DNA of 64,000 nt from Alkalidesulfovibrio alkalitolerans DSM 16529. Lineage in GTDB: Bacteria; Desulfobacterota; Desulfovibrionia; Desulfovibrionales; Desulfovibrionaceae. The DNA lies in contig NZ_ATHI01000007.1 of NCBI RefSeq assembly GCF_000422245.1, positions 1 to 64,000 on the forward strand, given 5' to 3'. The position numbers and the translations under genes were made by a program. This document shows, one piece after another, positions 1 to 10,606 of the stretch. Below the pieces are notes generated by a model, which was not told the origin of the DNA, searched no databases, and saw only the letters and a program-made list of their open reading frames with translations. Within the stretch, counting starts at the first letter, position 1. Every line of letters starts with the position of its first letter.

Positions 1-20
1 GAAACTTTTGCAAAAGTTTC
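1..20. repeat. Perfect 20-base palindrome at left edge
   Basis: GAAACTTTTGCAAAAGTTTC is perfectly self-complementary and is followed by a pyrimidine-rich run to base 62. It lies 42 bases past the gatA stop, so it could act as a transcript end or belong to a dispersed palindrome family. No second copy was noticed in this window. Confidence 0.5.
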
Positions 21-62
21 CCCCTCCCCTCGCCCGATTCATCCCCTCCATCCCCAACGCAT

Positions 63-1532
63 CTATCCCAGCCCTGCCGGTTCCGGCATGGCGGGCAGCA
101 ATGCCTCCAGGCCGTGGGCGGCGGCCAGGAGGCGGTCTTCCTTGAAGTACTGGCCGAACATCTGAAGTCCCACGGGCAGCCCCGTGTCCTTGCCTAGGCC
201 CACGGGCAGGCTCAGGCCGGGCAGCCCCGCGAGGTTCAGGGAGATGGTGAAGATGTCCATGAGGTACATGGTCAGCGGGTCGTCCACCACGCCGCCGATG
301 GGGAAGGCCGGCGTGGGGCAGGTGGGGCCGCAGATCAGATCGCATTTCTCGTAGGCCTGCTCGAAGTCGCGGCGGATGAGGCGACGAACCTGGGCGGCCT
401 TGCGGTAGTAGGCGTCGTAGTAGCCCGAGGAGAGCACGTAGGTGCCGATGATGATGCGGCGCTGCACTTCGTCGCCGAATCCCCTGGTGCGCGAGCGCTT
501 GTACATGTCGATCAGTTCGGAGGCGTCCTTGTCGCGCAGGCCGTAGCGCACGCCGTCGAAACGGGCGAGGTTGGACGAGGCCTCGGCCATGGCTATGATG
601 TAGTAGGTGGCGATGGCGTAGTCGGTGTGCGGCAGGGAGATATCCACCACTTCGGCCCCGGCGGAGACGGCCGCGTCCACGGCCGCGCGGCACGAGGCCA
701 GCACCTCGGGATTCACGCCCGCGCCCCAGAATTCGCGCGGCAGGCCGATGCGCACGCCCTTGAGCGCGTCGGGGCCCTTCAGGGCGGCCGCGTAGCCAGG
801 CACGGGCGCGTCCACGGAGGTGGAGTCGCGCGGATCGTGTCCGGCGATGACCGAGAGCACCTGCGCGGCGTCCTCGACGCTTCTGGTCAGCGGTCCGATC
901 TGGTCCAGGGACGAGCCGTAGGCCACCATGCCGAAGCGCGAGACGCGGCCGTAGGAGGGCTTGAGCCCCACGCAGCCGCAGAAGGCGGCGGGCAGGCGGA
1001 TGGAGCCGCCGGTATCGGTGCCGAGGGCCGCGAAGCATTGGCGCGCGGCCACGGTCGCGCCCGAGCCGCCGGACGAGCCGCCCGGCACGCGCGAGACGTC
1101 CCAGGGGTTCCTGGTGACCTTGAAGGCCGAGTTCTCCGTGGACGAGCCCATGGCGAATTCGTCCATGTTGGCCTTGCCGATGATTACGGCGCCCGCGTCC
1201 TTGAGCTTGGCCACGGCCGTGGCGTCGTAGGGCGGAACGAAGTTTTCCAGTATCTTCGAGCCGCAGGTCGTGGGCGTGTTCGTGGCGCAGAGGACGTCCT
1301 TGACCACTACGGGCACGCCCCACAGGGGTTTGCGAGCGTCCGGGCCCTCGGCGTCGAGCGCGCGGGCGCGGGCCAGGGACGCTTCGCCCTGCACCGAGAG
1401 CAGGGCGTCGATCTTGGGTTCGGTGGTCTCGATGCGCGCGAGGCAGGCGCGGGTGGCCTCCTCGGCGGAGATGTCGCGCGCGGCAAGGGCGGCGCGTATT
1501 TCGACGAGGGTCTTTGTTGTGAGGTCGCTCAT
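63..1532 (-). CDS. gatA: Asp-tRNA(Asn)/Glu-tRNA(Gln) amidotransferase subunit A
   Basis: GatA is the amidase subunit of GatCAB, which releases ammonia from glutamine and uses it to convert Glu-tRNA(Gln) or Asp-tRNA(Asn) to the amidated form. The 489-residue protein has the normal family length. The amidase signature GGSSGGS is present, with the expected Ser-cisSer-Lys triad at about K78, S154 and S177. I chose the ATG at 1532 (MSDLTTKTL); an ATG four codons upstream at 1544 (MRIF) is possible, and the open frame extends further to 1571 without support. It follows gatC by 72 bases. gatB is not in the window, so the subunit genes are split. Confidence 0.96.
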   Translation of the reverse strand: MSDLTTKTLVEIRAALAARDISAEEATRACLARIETTEPKIDALLSVQGEASLARARALDAEGPDARKPLWGVPVVVKDVLCATNTPTTCGSKILENFVPPYDATAVAKLKDAGAVIIGKANMDEFAMGSSTENSAFKVTRNPWDVSRVPGGSSGGSGATVAARQCFAALGTDTGGSIRLPAAFCGCVGLKPSYGRVSRFGMVAYGSSLDQIGPLTRSVEDAAQVLSVIAGHDPRDSTSVDAPVPGYAAALKGPDALKGVRIGLPREFWGAGVNPEVLASCRAAVDAAVSAGAEVVDISLPHTDYAIATYYIIAMAEASSNLARFDGVRYGLRDKDASELIDMYKRSRTRGFGDEVQRRIIIGTYVLSSGYYDAYYRKAAQVRRLIRRDFEQAYEKCDLICGPTCPTPAFPIGGVVDDPLTMYLMDIFTISLNLAGLPGLSLPVGLGKDTGLPVGLQMFGQYFKEDRLLAAAHGLEALLPAMPEPAGLG

Positions 1533-1604
1533 GAATATTCTCATTCCGCCTTGGATTTTCTTTCCGTGCACGATCCGCGCATCGCTGTAAAATGCCGCAA
1601 ATCC

Positions 1605-1889
1605 CTAGACAATTTTCGGGACGATGAAGAACTGCCCGTCGGTCTCGGGCGCGTTGGCCAGGATCTCGTCGCGGGAGAAGTCGCGCCGCGTCTCGTCGAC
1701 GCGAAGCGCCGTGGGAAGCTCGACCGGGCTGTACAGGGGCTCCACGGCCGAGGTGTCGACTTGGCCGAGCTTGTCCATGTAGGAGAGCACCTGATCGAGC
1801 TGCGGGGCGAAGTGCGCGGCCTTTTCCGGGGTCATTTCCAGGCGCGCCAGATGGGCGATCCGTGTCACGTCGTCAGCGGATATTTTCAT
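1605..1889 (-). CDS. gatC: Asp-tRNA(Asn)/Glu-tRNA(Gln) amidotransferase subunit C
   Basis: GatC is the small 94-residue belt subunit that wraps GatA and GatB and stabilises the GatCAB complex. The N-terminus (MKISADDVTRIAHLARLEM) and the LPTALRVDE segment near residues 58-66 are typical of GatC. AGGAG sits six bases before the ATG. The open frame continues upstream to 2468, but that part only shadows the lipoprotein gene read in another frame. The gene lies between the lipoprotein (23 bases upstream) and gatA, probably in one transcript. Confidence 0.95.
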   Translation of the reverse strand: MKISADDVTRIAHLARLEMTPEKAAHFAPQLDQVLSYMDKLGQVDTSAVEPLYSPVELPTALRVDETRRDFSRDEILANAPETDGQFFIVPKIV

Positions 1890-1912
1890 GTCTGCTCCTT
1901 GTCGGGCGTGGC

Positions 1913-3940
1913 TCAGCGGCTTTCCCTGATTTTTCTGCGCTCTTCCGCGAGTTTTTCGCGCAAGAATTCGACGCGCTCCTTCTGGCGCTCGCGGGTCTGT
2001 TCGAGGCGGGCACGGAAGGCGTCGGCATCGAGAATGGCGAGACCGTTGCTTGCCGGCGTGAAGATGAAGAGTTCCTGGCGGGCTTGGCCGTTCTCGTTCC
2101 AAGTGATGGGCGCCAGACTCCACTCGAAATCGTCGAGTGAGGCCAGACGGCGGTTGACCGTGGGCGGGCCGAAGCCGCGCTCGAAGCCGCCGAGCCGGAC
2201 CGCGAAACGGACGAAATCGAAGCCAAGGGCGGTCCAGAAGTCGGGTTCGCCAAGTCCCATGTCGGCCAGAGCCTGGCGCAGAGACCGCCTTCCGGCCGAG
2301 GCATCGGCGCTGCTCCAGGGCCCGGGAGAGGCGGCCAGCCTGAAGTAGCGCGTATCCACTTCGCGGCTGGCGGCCAGGGCTTGGCTCCACAACTCGGGGC
2401 CGAGCAGCACGAGTTGCTCCTGCTCGTAGAAGTGGAAGTGCGGGGCCAGAAGCTGCGCCTGAGCCCATCCGTCGGGCATGAAGACCGCCTGGAACGAGGG
2501 GTCTGGCGGCGGCATGCGATCGCTCAAGGCGGGGTCGCGGTCCGGGGCTTTAAGCATTTCGGCTACGGTGCGGCCCCAACGGGCCGGTTCGGCCGGATGA
2601 TAGGTGGTGTTGGCCGTGACGTGGCCGCCGTTGCGCGCGACCTGCTCCTGAAAGAGTGCGGCGGCGCGCAAGCCGAAGTTCTCCTGCGGGGCGACGACCG
2701 CGAAGCGGGTGATGCCCAAGTCGTTCATGGAGAAGCGCACCAGGGCGGATATCTGGTCGTCGAGGCTGCCGAAGAAGCGCCAGGCCTCGCGTCCTTCTGC
2801 GGCCTCGCCGAGCGACGGCAGGAAGCCGAAGAGCACGCGTCCGGCCAGGGCGTTCGAGGCGGCCAGTTCGCGGAAGCGGCCGATCTCCAAGGGCCCGCCG
2901 ACCACGACGGGGCCGGGCGGCAGCGCCGCGAACTCGGCGAGCCAGTCCGGCGACTCGGTGTTGATGACGTGCACGCTCACCGGCGCGCCCTGGGAGGCGA
3001 ACTGCCATCCGGCCGCGTCAGCGCCGCGCAGGATGGACCAGCCCACGTTCTCGAAACGGCCTGACAGTGGCAGGAGCAAGGCCAGACTGACGCTTGGCAC
3101 GCCGTGTTCGTCTTCGAGGCGGGCCAGGATGCGCGCCAGCGGGTCGGGTCGGGCAAAGGCGTGCGGGGTAAGGGCCCGGCGCATGGTCTGCCAGGCTGCG
3201 GGCCATGCTTCGGGGATGCGTTCGGCCAGCCTTGCGGCATGAAGGAAGGACGCCAGCGGCTCGGGGAACGGCCCCGAAGGTGACGATCCGGCAGCCATTG
3301 CGGCCAAACGGTCGTCGGGCAGGCGCATGAAGAATTCGCGGGCCGAGTCTTCGAGGCGCAGCCGGTCGTCCCTGTCCCTGGCCAATGGGGCGAGCCGGGA
3401 AAGAAGCGTCATGATGCGGTCGTCAAGACCCGGTGCGGCCGGTGCGGCGGCAAATCCCTCGAAGACCCGTTCTCCGAGTTCGAGCCGGGTGGCGGCAGGC
3501 AGCATGGAGTCGTCGAGAAAGGCGTCCAAGGTCAGTAGGGCGGCCGTTTCGTCGCCGCTGGCGTGCAGTGCTTCGATCCTGGCCGCCTGCCAAGCGGGAC
3601 GTGACGGTGCGGTGGGATCCATCTCGGCCCAGGCTTTGAGCCCGGAAAGCGCGTTTCGGGCGTGCCCGGCGCGCAGGGCGGAGACCACGTAGCGTTCGCT
3701 CCAGGTGGAGCGCTCGGCAGGCGTGCCTTGCCCAAGCTCCAGGAGTTGGCCGTGATACAGTTCGCTTTTGCTCCACTGACCGTCTTGATAGGCCTGTTCG
3801 GCCGTGTCCTGGAGTATCCGCTCGGGAGACGGGGGCGGCCGGACGCCGTCTGGGCGTGCGGGCTGCTTTTGGCAGCCCGCAAGCATCGTCAGCAGGAGCA
3901 GGGCGAGAAGGATGTGAAGGGTGCGTCGTAACGTCATCAA
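1913..3940 (-). CDS. Periplasmic ligand-binding lipoprotein, LpoA/LppC-like
   Basis: The 675-residue product begins with a lipoprotein signal (MMTLRR, a hydrophobic stretch, then the lipobox LAGC with Cys near residue 23). Residues about 50-250 are helical and TPR-like. The rest resembles a type I periplasmic binding fold (ALLLPLSGRFENVGWSILRGAD near residue 288 onward). That two-part layout is the one seen in penicillin-binding-protein activators and branched-chain amino-acid binding proteins. The C-terminus is a charged helix rich in Arg and Glu. It precedes gatC by 23 bases. Ligand and partner are unknown; an envelope-synthesis role is inference. Confidence 0.75.
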   Translation of the reverse strand: MMTLRRTLHILLALLLLTMLAGCQKQPARPDGVRPPPSPERILQDTAEQAYQDGQWSKSELYHGQLLELGQGTPAERSTWSERYVVSALRAGHARNALSGLKAWAEMDPTAPSRPAWQAARIEALHASGDETAALLTLDAFLDDSMLPAATRLELGERVFEGFAAAPAAPGLDDRIMTLLSRLAPLARDRDDRLRLEDSAREFFMRLPDDRLAAMAAGSSPSGPFPEPLASFLHAARLAERIPEAWPAAWQTMRRALTPHAFARPDPLARILARLEDEHGVPSVSLALLLPLSGRFENVGWSILRGADAAGWQFASQGAPVSVHVINTESPDWLAEFAALPPGPVVVGGPLEIGRFRELAASNALAGRVLFGFLPSLGEAAEGREAWRFFGSLDDQISALVRFSMNDLGITRFAVVAPQENFGLRAAALFQEQVARNGGHVTANTTYHPAEPARWGRTVAEMLKAPDRDPALSDRMPPPDPSFQAVFMPDGWAQAQLLAPHFHFYEQEQLVLLGPELWSQALAASREVDTRYFRLAASPGPWSSADASAGRRSLRQALADMGLGEPDFWTALGFDFVRFAVRLGGFERGFGPPTVNRRLASLDDFEWSLAPITWNENGQARQELFIFTPASNGLAILDADAFRARLEQTRERQKERVEFLREKLAEERRKIRESR

Positions 3941-3968
3941 TGAAATGTAGCCTGGAAGGGGGTGAATG

Positions 3969-4002
3969 AAAAGGCCCGGCGTCCTGTTTCCGGAGCCGGG
4001 CC
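3969..4002 (-). terminator. Rho-independent terminator after dnaK
   Basis: GGCCCGGC (3973-3980) pairs with GCCGGGCC (3995-4002). Read on the minus strand the stem is followed by TTTT, 28 bases past the dnaK stop, which separates the heat-shock genes from the lipoprotein-gat operon. Confidence 0.8.
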
Positions 4003-4029
4003 GTATCTCGCGCCGTGCGCGGCGAAAGG

Positions 4030-5937
<1,908 letters not shown>

Positions 5938-6045
5938 TATTATCCTCCAGCAGACGGAATTGTCGCGTGTAATGAAGCGGTTTCGTCGAGACAATCACGA
6001 GGTATAACCACATTATCGACGGAGTAAAGGGAGTTTGGCCGATTT

Positions 6046-6567
6046 TTATGAGCCTTTCGCGATCATGACCTTGGCCGGGCGGATGATTCTGCCCTTCAGC
6101 CGATAGCCTTTTTGAAGAATCTGGACCACGCGGTCCGGACCTTCGGCGTTGTGTTCGGCGATGCCCACGGCCTCGGCCCAGGCGGGGTCGAAATCGTCGC
6201 CCGTCTTTCCGACCTGCTCCAGGCCATGGCGGGCAAGGGTTTCGAGAAACATCTTCACTGTCATGTCCACGCCGGTGACGAGTCCGGAGCAGGCTTCGAT
6301 GTCGCGGCCGTGCGTCAGCGCCAGATCGAGGTTGTCGAGCACGGGCAAAAGGTCGGCGAGCACCGCTTCGATGGCGAATTTGCGGAAATCTTCCTTTTCG
6401 CGCTCCAGGCGGCGTTTGGCGTTTTCGAGTTCGGCCAAGGCGCGCAGGCGTTCCTCGTGGGCTTGGCGAAGCTGCTCCTCAAGCGAAGGCTCGGCGGGAG
6501 TTTCGGTCCCGGCTTGGTTTTCCGCAGTGTTTTCGTCGCCGGGAAGGGACGTTTCCTTTTCGGACAT
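6046..6567 (-). CDS. grpE: Nucleotide exchange factor GrpE
   Basis: GrpE drives ADP release from DnaK. The 173-residue product has an acidic disordered N-terminus, a long coiled coil (LEEQLRQAHEERLRALAELEN onward) and a C-terminal beta domain with the family pattern GYRLKGRIIRPAKVMIAK. I chose the ATG at 6567 with GGAGG about 12 bases upstream; the open frame reaches 6609 without good support. It is flanked by hrcA (60 bases upstream) and dnaK, the conserved heat-shock order. Confidence 0.97.
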   Translation of the reverse strand: MSEKETSLPGDENTAENQAGTETPAEPSLEEQLRQAHEERLRALAELENAKRRLEREKEDFRKFAIEAVLADLLPVLDNLDLALTHGRDIEACSGLVTGVDMTVKMFLETLARHGLEQVGKTGDDFDPAWAEAVGIAEHNAEGPDRVVQILQKGYRLKGRIIRPAKVMIAKGS

Positions 6568-6627
6568 GGCGTATCGTTCCTCCGTGAGGTTCTTTGTGAA
6601 TCGAGACAAGATCGGGGAGCGGCCCGG

Positions 6628-7665
6628 TCAAAAGCGTTTGCGAAGGATGTCGCTGATGGCGTCGGCGGTGCAGGTGACCACGGGCATGAGTCCCGCGTAG
6701 TTCATGCGTATGGGGCCGAGCAGGCCAATGGCCCCGATGCTCTGCTCCGCGGCCCGGTAAGGCCGGGCGATGACCGAGATGCCGGGGAATGCTCCTTCGC
6801 CCGCCTCGCGGTCCAGGGAGACGAGTACGCCGCCGGACTCCATGACCTTGTCCAGAATGTCCAGAAGCTGGGTGCGCTCTTCGAGCATGCCAAGGACGCG
6901 TCGGATGACCTCGGGACCCGAGAATTCCGGATGCGAGACGATGTTCAGCGCGCCTTCGATGAATATCTCTCGCTGTTCGCCGGTGTCCATCGTCTCCTTG
7001 GCCATGCGCAGGGCGCTGGAGAAATACTCGGAGAGCGCGTCGCGAGTGCGCCGCATCTCGGACAGGATGTGCGCCCGCACCTGAGCTACGGTCTTGTCCA
7101 TGAAGAGGTCGTTCAGATAGTTGGCGTAGCGTGTCAGATCGTCGGGCGTGACCGGCGTGTCGAGTTCCACGAGCTTTTTCTGTACCAGCCCGCCTTGCAG
7201 CACCAACACGACCATGACCAGCGAGGGCTTGATCTGGGCGAATTCGATACGCTTCCAGCAGACGTGTCCGGAGAGCGGGGTCATGACCATGCAGACCTGC
7301 TTGGATATGTCGGACAAGAGGCGGCATGCCTGGCGCAGCATGTCCGTGAGGTCGCCCGCCGAGCCGCCGAGACTTTGCGCGATGCTCTCGCGGTCGTCTT
7401 CGGAAAGGGGCGCGGGATGGATGCCCCGATCGAGATAGAAGGTGAAGGCTTCTGCGGTGGGCACGCGGCCTGCCGAGGTGTGCGGCTGCTCCAGATATCC
7501 CTTTTCCGTGAGGTCGGCCATGACGTTTCGGATGGAGGCCGGGGAGAGGTTGAGCCCCGACTTGCGCGAAACCGTGCGCGATCCCACCGGCTGGGCGGTC
7601 TCGATATACAGATCGATGATCGTCGTCAGAGTGTGGATTTCGCGTTCGTTCAATGCGCAGACCAT
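6628..7665 (-). CDS. hrcA: Heat-inducible transcription repressor HrcA
   Basis: HrcA is the repressor of class I heat-shock genes and normally binds the CIRCE inverted repeat. The 345-residue protein has the N-terminal winged helix (REIHTLTTIIDLYIETAQPVGSRTVSRKSG, read in two parts) followed by the IRNVMADLTEKGYLEQPHTSAGRVPT block, both family-specific, and a GAF-like C-terminal half. It heads the hrcA-grpE-dnaK operon. I could not find a CIRCE element (TTAGCACTC-N9-GAGTGCTAA) upstream, so its own control here is unclear. Confidence 0.97.
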   Translation of the reverse strand: MVCALNEREIHTLTTIIDLYIETAQPVGSRTVSRKSGLNLSPASIRNVMADLTEKGYLEQPHTSAGRVPTAEAFTFYLDRGIHPAPLSEDDRESIAQSLGGSAGDLTDMLRQACRLLSDISKQVCMVMTPLSGHVCWKRIEFAQIKPSLVMVVLVLQGGLVQKKLVELDTPVTPDDLTRYANYLNDLFMDKTVAQVRAHILSEMRRTRDALSEYFSSALRMAKETMDTGEQREIFIEGALNIVSHPEFSGPEVIRRVLGMLEERTQLLDILDKVMESGGVLVSLDREAGEGAFPGISVIARPYRAAEQSIGAIGLLGPIRMNYAGLMPVVTCTADAISDILRKRF

Positions 7666-7706
7666 GCCGCAATTCCTTTGCCGGGCTTCTTTTCAGGTGC
7701 CTCATG

Positions 7707-7735
7707 CGGGTAACAATGCCCACCGCACCTGTCAA
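7707..7735 (-). promoter_or_regulatory. Possible promoter of hrcA-grpE-dnaK
   Basis: On the minus strand a perfect TTGACA (7735-7730) lies about 65 bases before the hrcA start. At 17-base spacing the -10 would be the poor TACCCG; a better-looking TGTTAC falls at 14-base spacing. I therefore give only modest support, and cannot exclude a heat-shock sigma factor. Confidence 0.35.
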
Positions 7736-7764
7736 GGGAGCCAGGACGCTCAATGGGCGGACTG

Positions 7765-8652
7765 CTAGTCCTCTCCGAGCGCATCTCCCAGGGCCAGATC
7801 GGTGAAGATGTAGTCGCGCAGCCCCTGCTCCCACGGGCGAGGGACAATGCCCGTGGCCTCCGTGAAGGCGTCGAGGTCGAGCACCGAGAAGCGCGGCCGC
7901 TTGGCCTTGGCGGGCCAGGCGTCCGTGGCGATGGGCTCCACGCGGCAGGGATACCCGGCCAGATGCACGGCCTGCGCGGCCAGTTCGCACCAGGTGGCCT
8001 TGCCGCCGGAGGCCAGGTGGAAGAGACCTCGCGCCCCGGAGTCCAGAAGGACCACGGAGTTCTTGGCCAGATCGGGAGTATAGGTGGGCGAGCCTGTCTG
8101 GTCCGCGACCACGGTGAGCTTGTCCCTGGTGTGCGCCAGATCGAGGATTTTTGAAACGAAATTGGCTTTGCCCGGCCCGAAGAGCCAGGACGTGCGAATG
8201 ATCAAGAGATCAGGGGGGGCGATCTCCAAAAGCGCCTGCTCGCCCGCGAGCTTGCTTTGGCCGTAAACGGACTCGGGCGCGGGATTGTCCTTCGCGGTGT
8301 AGGGGGTATCCTTCTTGCCGTCGAAGACGAAATCCGTGGAGAAGTGGACTAGGGCGATGCCGAGTTCGCGGGCGCTCAAACCCAAAAGGCGCGGCAGGTT
8401 GCGGTTCAGGCGGAAGGCGGCGTCTCGGTCGTCCTCGGCCTGGTCCACGGCGGTGTAGGCCACGGTGTTGAAAATGGCCGTGGCCTGCTCCCGCTGGCAG
8501 GTTTCGCGTAGCGCGCCCTGGTCGAAGGGGTCGAAGTCCTCTCGGCCCAAGGCCACGGCACGCCAGCCCGCAAGCGGCAGCGCCTTGGTCAGGGCCTGCC
8601 CGAGCAGCCCATGGCGTCCGCCGAGTACGAGAGCGACACGTGCGGCGCTCAC
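7765..8652 (-). CDS. rfbD: dTDP-4-dehydrorhamnose reductase
   Basis: RfbD (RmlD) reduces dTDP-4-dehydro-L-rhamnose to dTDP-L-rhamnose with NAD(P)H, the last step of rhamnose donor synthesis. The 295-residue short-chain dehydrogenase has an N-terminal Rossmann motif (LGGRHGLLGQAL) and the catalytic YGQSK near residue 130. Its start overlaps the rfbB stop by four bases, so the two are translationally coupled. rfbA and rfbC are not in the window, so the pathway is encoded at more than one place. The product likely feeds surface polysaccharide. Confidence 0.92.
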   Translation of the reverse strand: MSAARVALVLGGRHGLLGQALTKALPLAGWRAVALGREDFDPFDQGALRETCQREQATAIFNTVAYTAVDQAEDDRDAAFRLNRNLPRLLGLSARELGIALVHFSTDFVFDGKKDTPYTAKDNPAPESVYGQSKLAGEQALLEIAPPDLLIIRTSWLFGPGKANFVSKILDLAHTRDKLTVVADQTGSPTYTPDLAKNSVVLLDSGARGLFHLASGGKATWCELAAQAVHLAGYPCRVEPIATDAWPAKAKRPRFSVLDLDAFTEATGIVPRPWEQGLRDYIFTDLALGDALGED

Positions 8653-9671
8653 TTGCGTTCTCCGTACCAGGAGTCCATGAATTCGCGGTAGGCTCCGGTC
8701 TGCACGGCCGAAAGCCAGGCGGCGTTGTCTTCGTACCAGCGCACGGTCTCGCGAAGGCCGTCGGCGAAGCCGATGAGGGGCGTGAAGCCGAGTCTGGCCT
8801 GGGCTTTTTCGTAGCCCATGGCGTAGCGACGGTCATGGCCGGGCCTGTCGGCCACGAAGCGGATCAGGTCCTCGGACTTGCCCAGAATGGCCAGAATAGT
8901 GCGCACCACTTCGAGGTTCGCCTTTTCGTTGTCGCTGCCGAAATTGTAGACTTCGCCCGGTTCGCCCTTCATGAGTGCCAGTTCCACGCCTCGGCAGTGG
9001 TCGAGCACGTGTATCCAGTCGCGTACGTGCAGGCCGTCGCCATAGACGGGCAGGGGTTCGCCCGCGCGTGCTTTGAGGATCATCAGCGGGATGAGTTTTT
9101 CGGGGAACTGGTAGGGGCCGTAGTTGTTGGAGCAGCGGGTGACGACGACGGGCATGCCGTGGGTCTTGAAGTAGGCGCGGCACAGCATGTCGGCCCCGGC
9201 CTTGGAGGCCGAGTAGGGCGAATTGGGAGCCAGCGGCGTGGTTTCGGTGAAGGTTCCGGTGGGGCCGAGCGCGCCGTAGACCTCGTCCGTGGAGATGTGC
9301 ACGAAGCGTTCGACCCTGGCCTTGCGCGCGGCTTCGAGCAGGGCGTGCGTGCCCATGACGTTGGTGGTCAGAAAAGGCGCGGAGTCCGCGATGGAGCGGT
9401 CCACGTGCGTCTCGGCCGCGAAATTTATCACCGCGTCCACGGCTTTGCCGTGCAGGATGTCGTCGAGGAGGCAGGCGTCGCAGATGTCGCCCTTGATGAA
9501 ATGATATCTGGCGCCGCCATGGCGCGCGGCCATGTCCGCGAGGTTCTGCGGATTGCCCGCGTAAGTCAGCTTGTCGAGATTGACGATGGACACGTCTTCG
9601 CGCGAGGCGAGCATGTGGCGGATGAAGTTGCTTCCGATGAAGCCTGATCCGCCGGTGACGAGCAGGCGCAT
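8649..9671 (-). CDS. rfbB: dTDP-glucose 4,6-dehydratase
   Basis: RfbB (RmlB) converts dTDP-glucose to dTDP-4-dehydro-6-deoxyglucose. The 340-residue protein has the glycine-rich NAD motif TGGSGFIGSN at its N-terminus, the THVDRSI segment near residue 81, the STDEVYG block and the catalytic YSASK near residue 157. A G-run (GGGGGGAT) lies just before the ATG. It is the first gene of the rfbB-rfbD pair. Confidence 0.96.
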   Translation of the reverse strand: MRLLVTGGSGFIGSNFIRHMLASREDVSIVNLDKLTYAGNPQNLADMAARHGGARYHFIKGDICDACLLDDILHGKAVDAVINFAAETHVDRSIADSAPFLTTNVMGTHALLEAARKARVERFVHISTDEVYGALGPTGTFTETTPLAPNSPYSASKAGADMLCRAYFKTHGMPVVVTRCSNNYGPYQFPEKLIPLMILKARAGEPLPVYGDGLHVRDWIHVLDHCRGVELALMKGEPGEVYNFGSDNEKANLEVVRTILAILGKSEDLIRFVADRPGHDRRYAMGYEKAQARLGFTPLIGFADGLRETVRWYEDNAAWLSAVQTGAYREFMDSWYGERK

Positions 9672-9787
9672 GGGTATCCCCCCAGAAGGTCTCGGACAAG
9701 GTCGGAGACGGCGTCCGGTCCACCGTCCTTATAGAAAAGGAATCCGCAAGGCAAATGGCCGGGGTGCAAAAAAGACGCAGAAAGGTC

Positions 9788-9816
9788 TTGCCAGACGACG
9801 GGAATTTCCGTATTTA
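9788..9816 (+). promoter_or_regulatory. Promoter of tRNA-Val
   Basis: TTGCCA (9788-9793), a 17-base spacer and TATTTA (9811-9816) stand 12 bases before the first base of the tRNA. The -35 matches the consensus at five of six positions and the -10 at three. Confidence 0.55.
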
Positions 9817-9828
9817 GTCCCTCCCTTC

Positions 9829-9904
<76 letters not shown>

Positions 9905-9911
9905 CGATCTC

Positions 9912-9939
9912 AAAAGCCCCGGCCCGCCGGGGCTTTTTC
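9912..9939 (+). terminator. Rho-independent terminator after tRNA-Val
   Basis: AAAAGCCCCGGC pairs with GCCGGGGCTTTTT, giving a GC stem and a T-run eight bases past the tRNA. Any trmL transcript from the tRNA promoter must read through it. Confidence 0.9.
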
Positions 9940-9961
9940 TTTCGCAAAAAAAGGTTACATC

Positions 9962-10420
9962 GTGCGCATCGTCCTCTTTGAGCCGGAGATTCCGCCCAAT
10001 ACCGGCAGCATCGCCCGCCTGTGCGCGGCCACTGACACCCCCCTGGATCTGGTGGGAAAGCTCGGTTTTTCCCTTGATGATCGCTACCTCAAGCGTGCGG
10101 GGCTCGACTACTGGCCCTCGGTCCGCCTCGCCACTTGGCCCGACTGGGGCTCCTTTCTCGAAGGCGTTGGCCCGGGGCGTATTGTCCTCTCCAGCGCCAG
10201 GCAGGGCACGCCGCACCATGAATTTTCCTATGAGCCTGGAGACCGAATTGTGCTCGGATGCGAGACCAAGGGGCTGCCCGGCTGGTTTTTCGAGCGCCAT
10301 CCCGAGCACCACGTACGCATCCCCATCTGGGGCAAGGTGCGCAGCATAAACATCGCCAATGCCGCGTCAGTCCTGCTCTATGAGGCCTACCGTCAAATCG
10401 GAGTTCTGGACGGGAAGTAA
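9962..10420 (+). CDS. trmL: tRNA (cytidine(34)-2'-O)-methyltransferase TrmL
   Basis: TrmL is a small SPOUT methyltransferase that 2'-O-methylates the wobble base of tRNA-Leu isoacceptors using S-adenosylmethionine. The 152-residue product carries the knot motifs NTGSIARLCAAT (about 13-24), LGCETKGLP (about 98-106) and INIANAASVLLYE near the C-terminus. The start is GTG, preceded by AAGG. It sits directly behind the tRNA-Val terminator. Confidence 0.94.
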   Translation: MRIVLFEPEIPPNTGSIARLCAATDTPLDLVGKLGFSLDDRYLKRAGLDYWPSVRLATWPDWGSFLEGVGPGRIVLSSARQGTPHHEFSYEPGDRIVLGCETKGLPGWFFERHPEHHVRIPIWGKVRSINIANAASVLLYEAYRQIGVLDGK

Positions 10421-10426
10421 CCCCAT

Positions 10427-10510
10427 GCTACTGAAAAAGCTCTGCCTGCCGCATTTTGAGCTGCCTGGATGATGAACTTGACAGCAAGCTCGTTCTCGGG
10501 TTTTCGGCAG
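10427..10510. repeat. Degenerate copy of intergenic repeat
   Basis: The segment contains GAGCTGCCTGGA, then a TTGACAGCAAGCTCGTTCT stretch and a GGGTTTTCGG tail. The edge and flank of the large palindrome at 38938-39100 have the same order (GAGCAGCCTGGA, TTGTCATCAAGCTCGTGCT, TTTTGCGGG). I read it as a decayed copy of one repeat family. Confidence 0.45.
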
Positions 10511-10538
10511 CGATTTCGAGCTTGTATCATCTGTCAAT

Positions 10539-10579
10539 AAAAAAGGCGGCCGGTCAGGGGATATCCCCATGACCGGCCG
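10539..10579 (-). terminator. Rho-independent terminator of the TRAP operon
   Basis: CGGCCGGTCA (10547-10556) pairs with TGACCGGCCG (10570-10579). On the minus strand the stem is followed by CCTTTTTTATT, 27 bases past the permease stop. Confidence 0.88.
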
Positions 10580-10606
10580 TCGTTGCTTATTCAGTGTTGC
10601 GGATTG

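Noticed and set aside
7666..7764. CIRCE element before hrcA
   Set aside because: No TTAGCACTC-N9-GAGTGCTAA repeat or near match was found.
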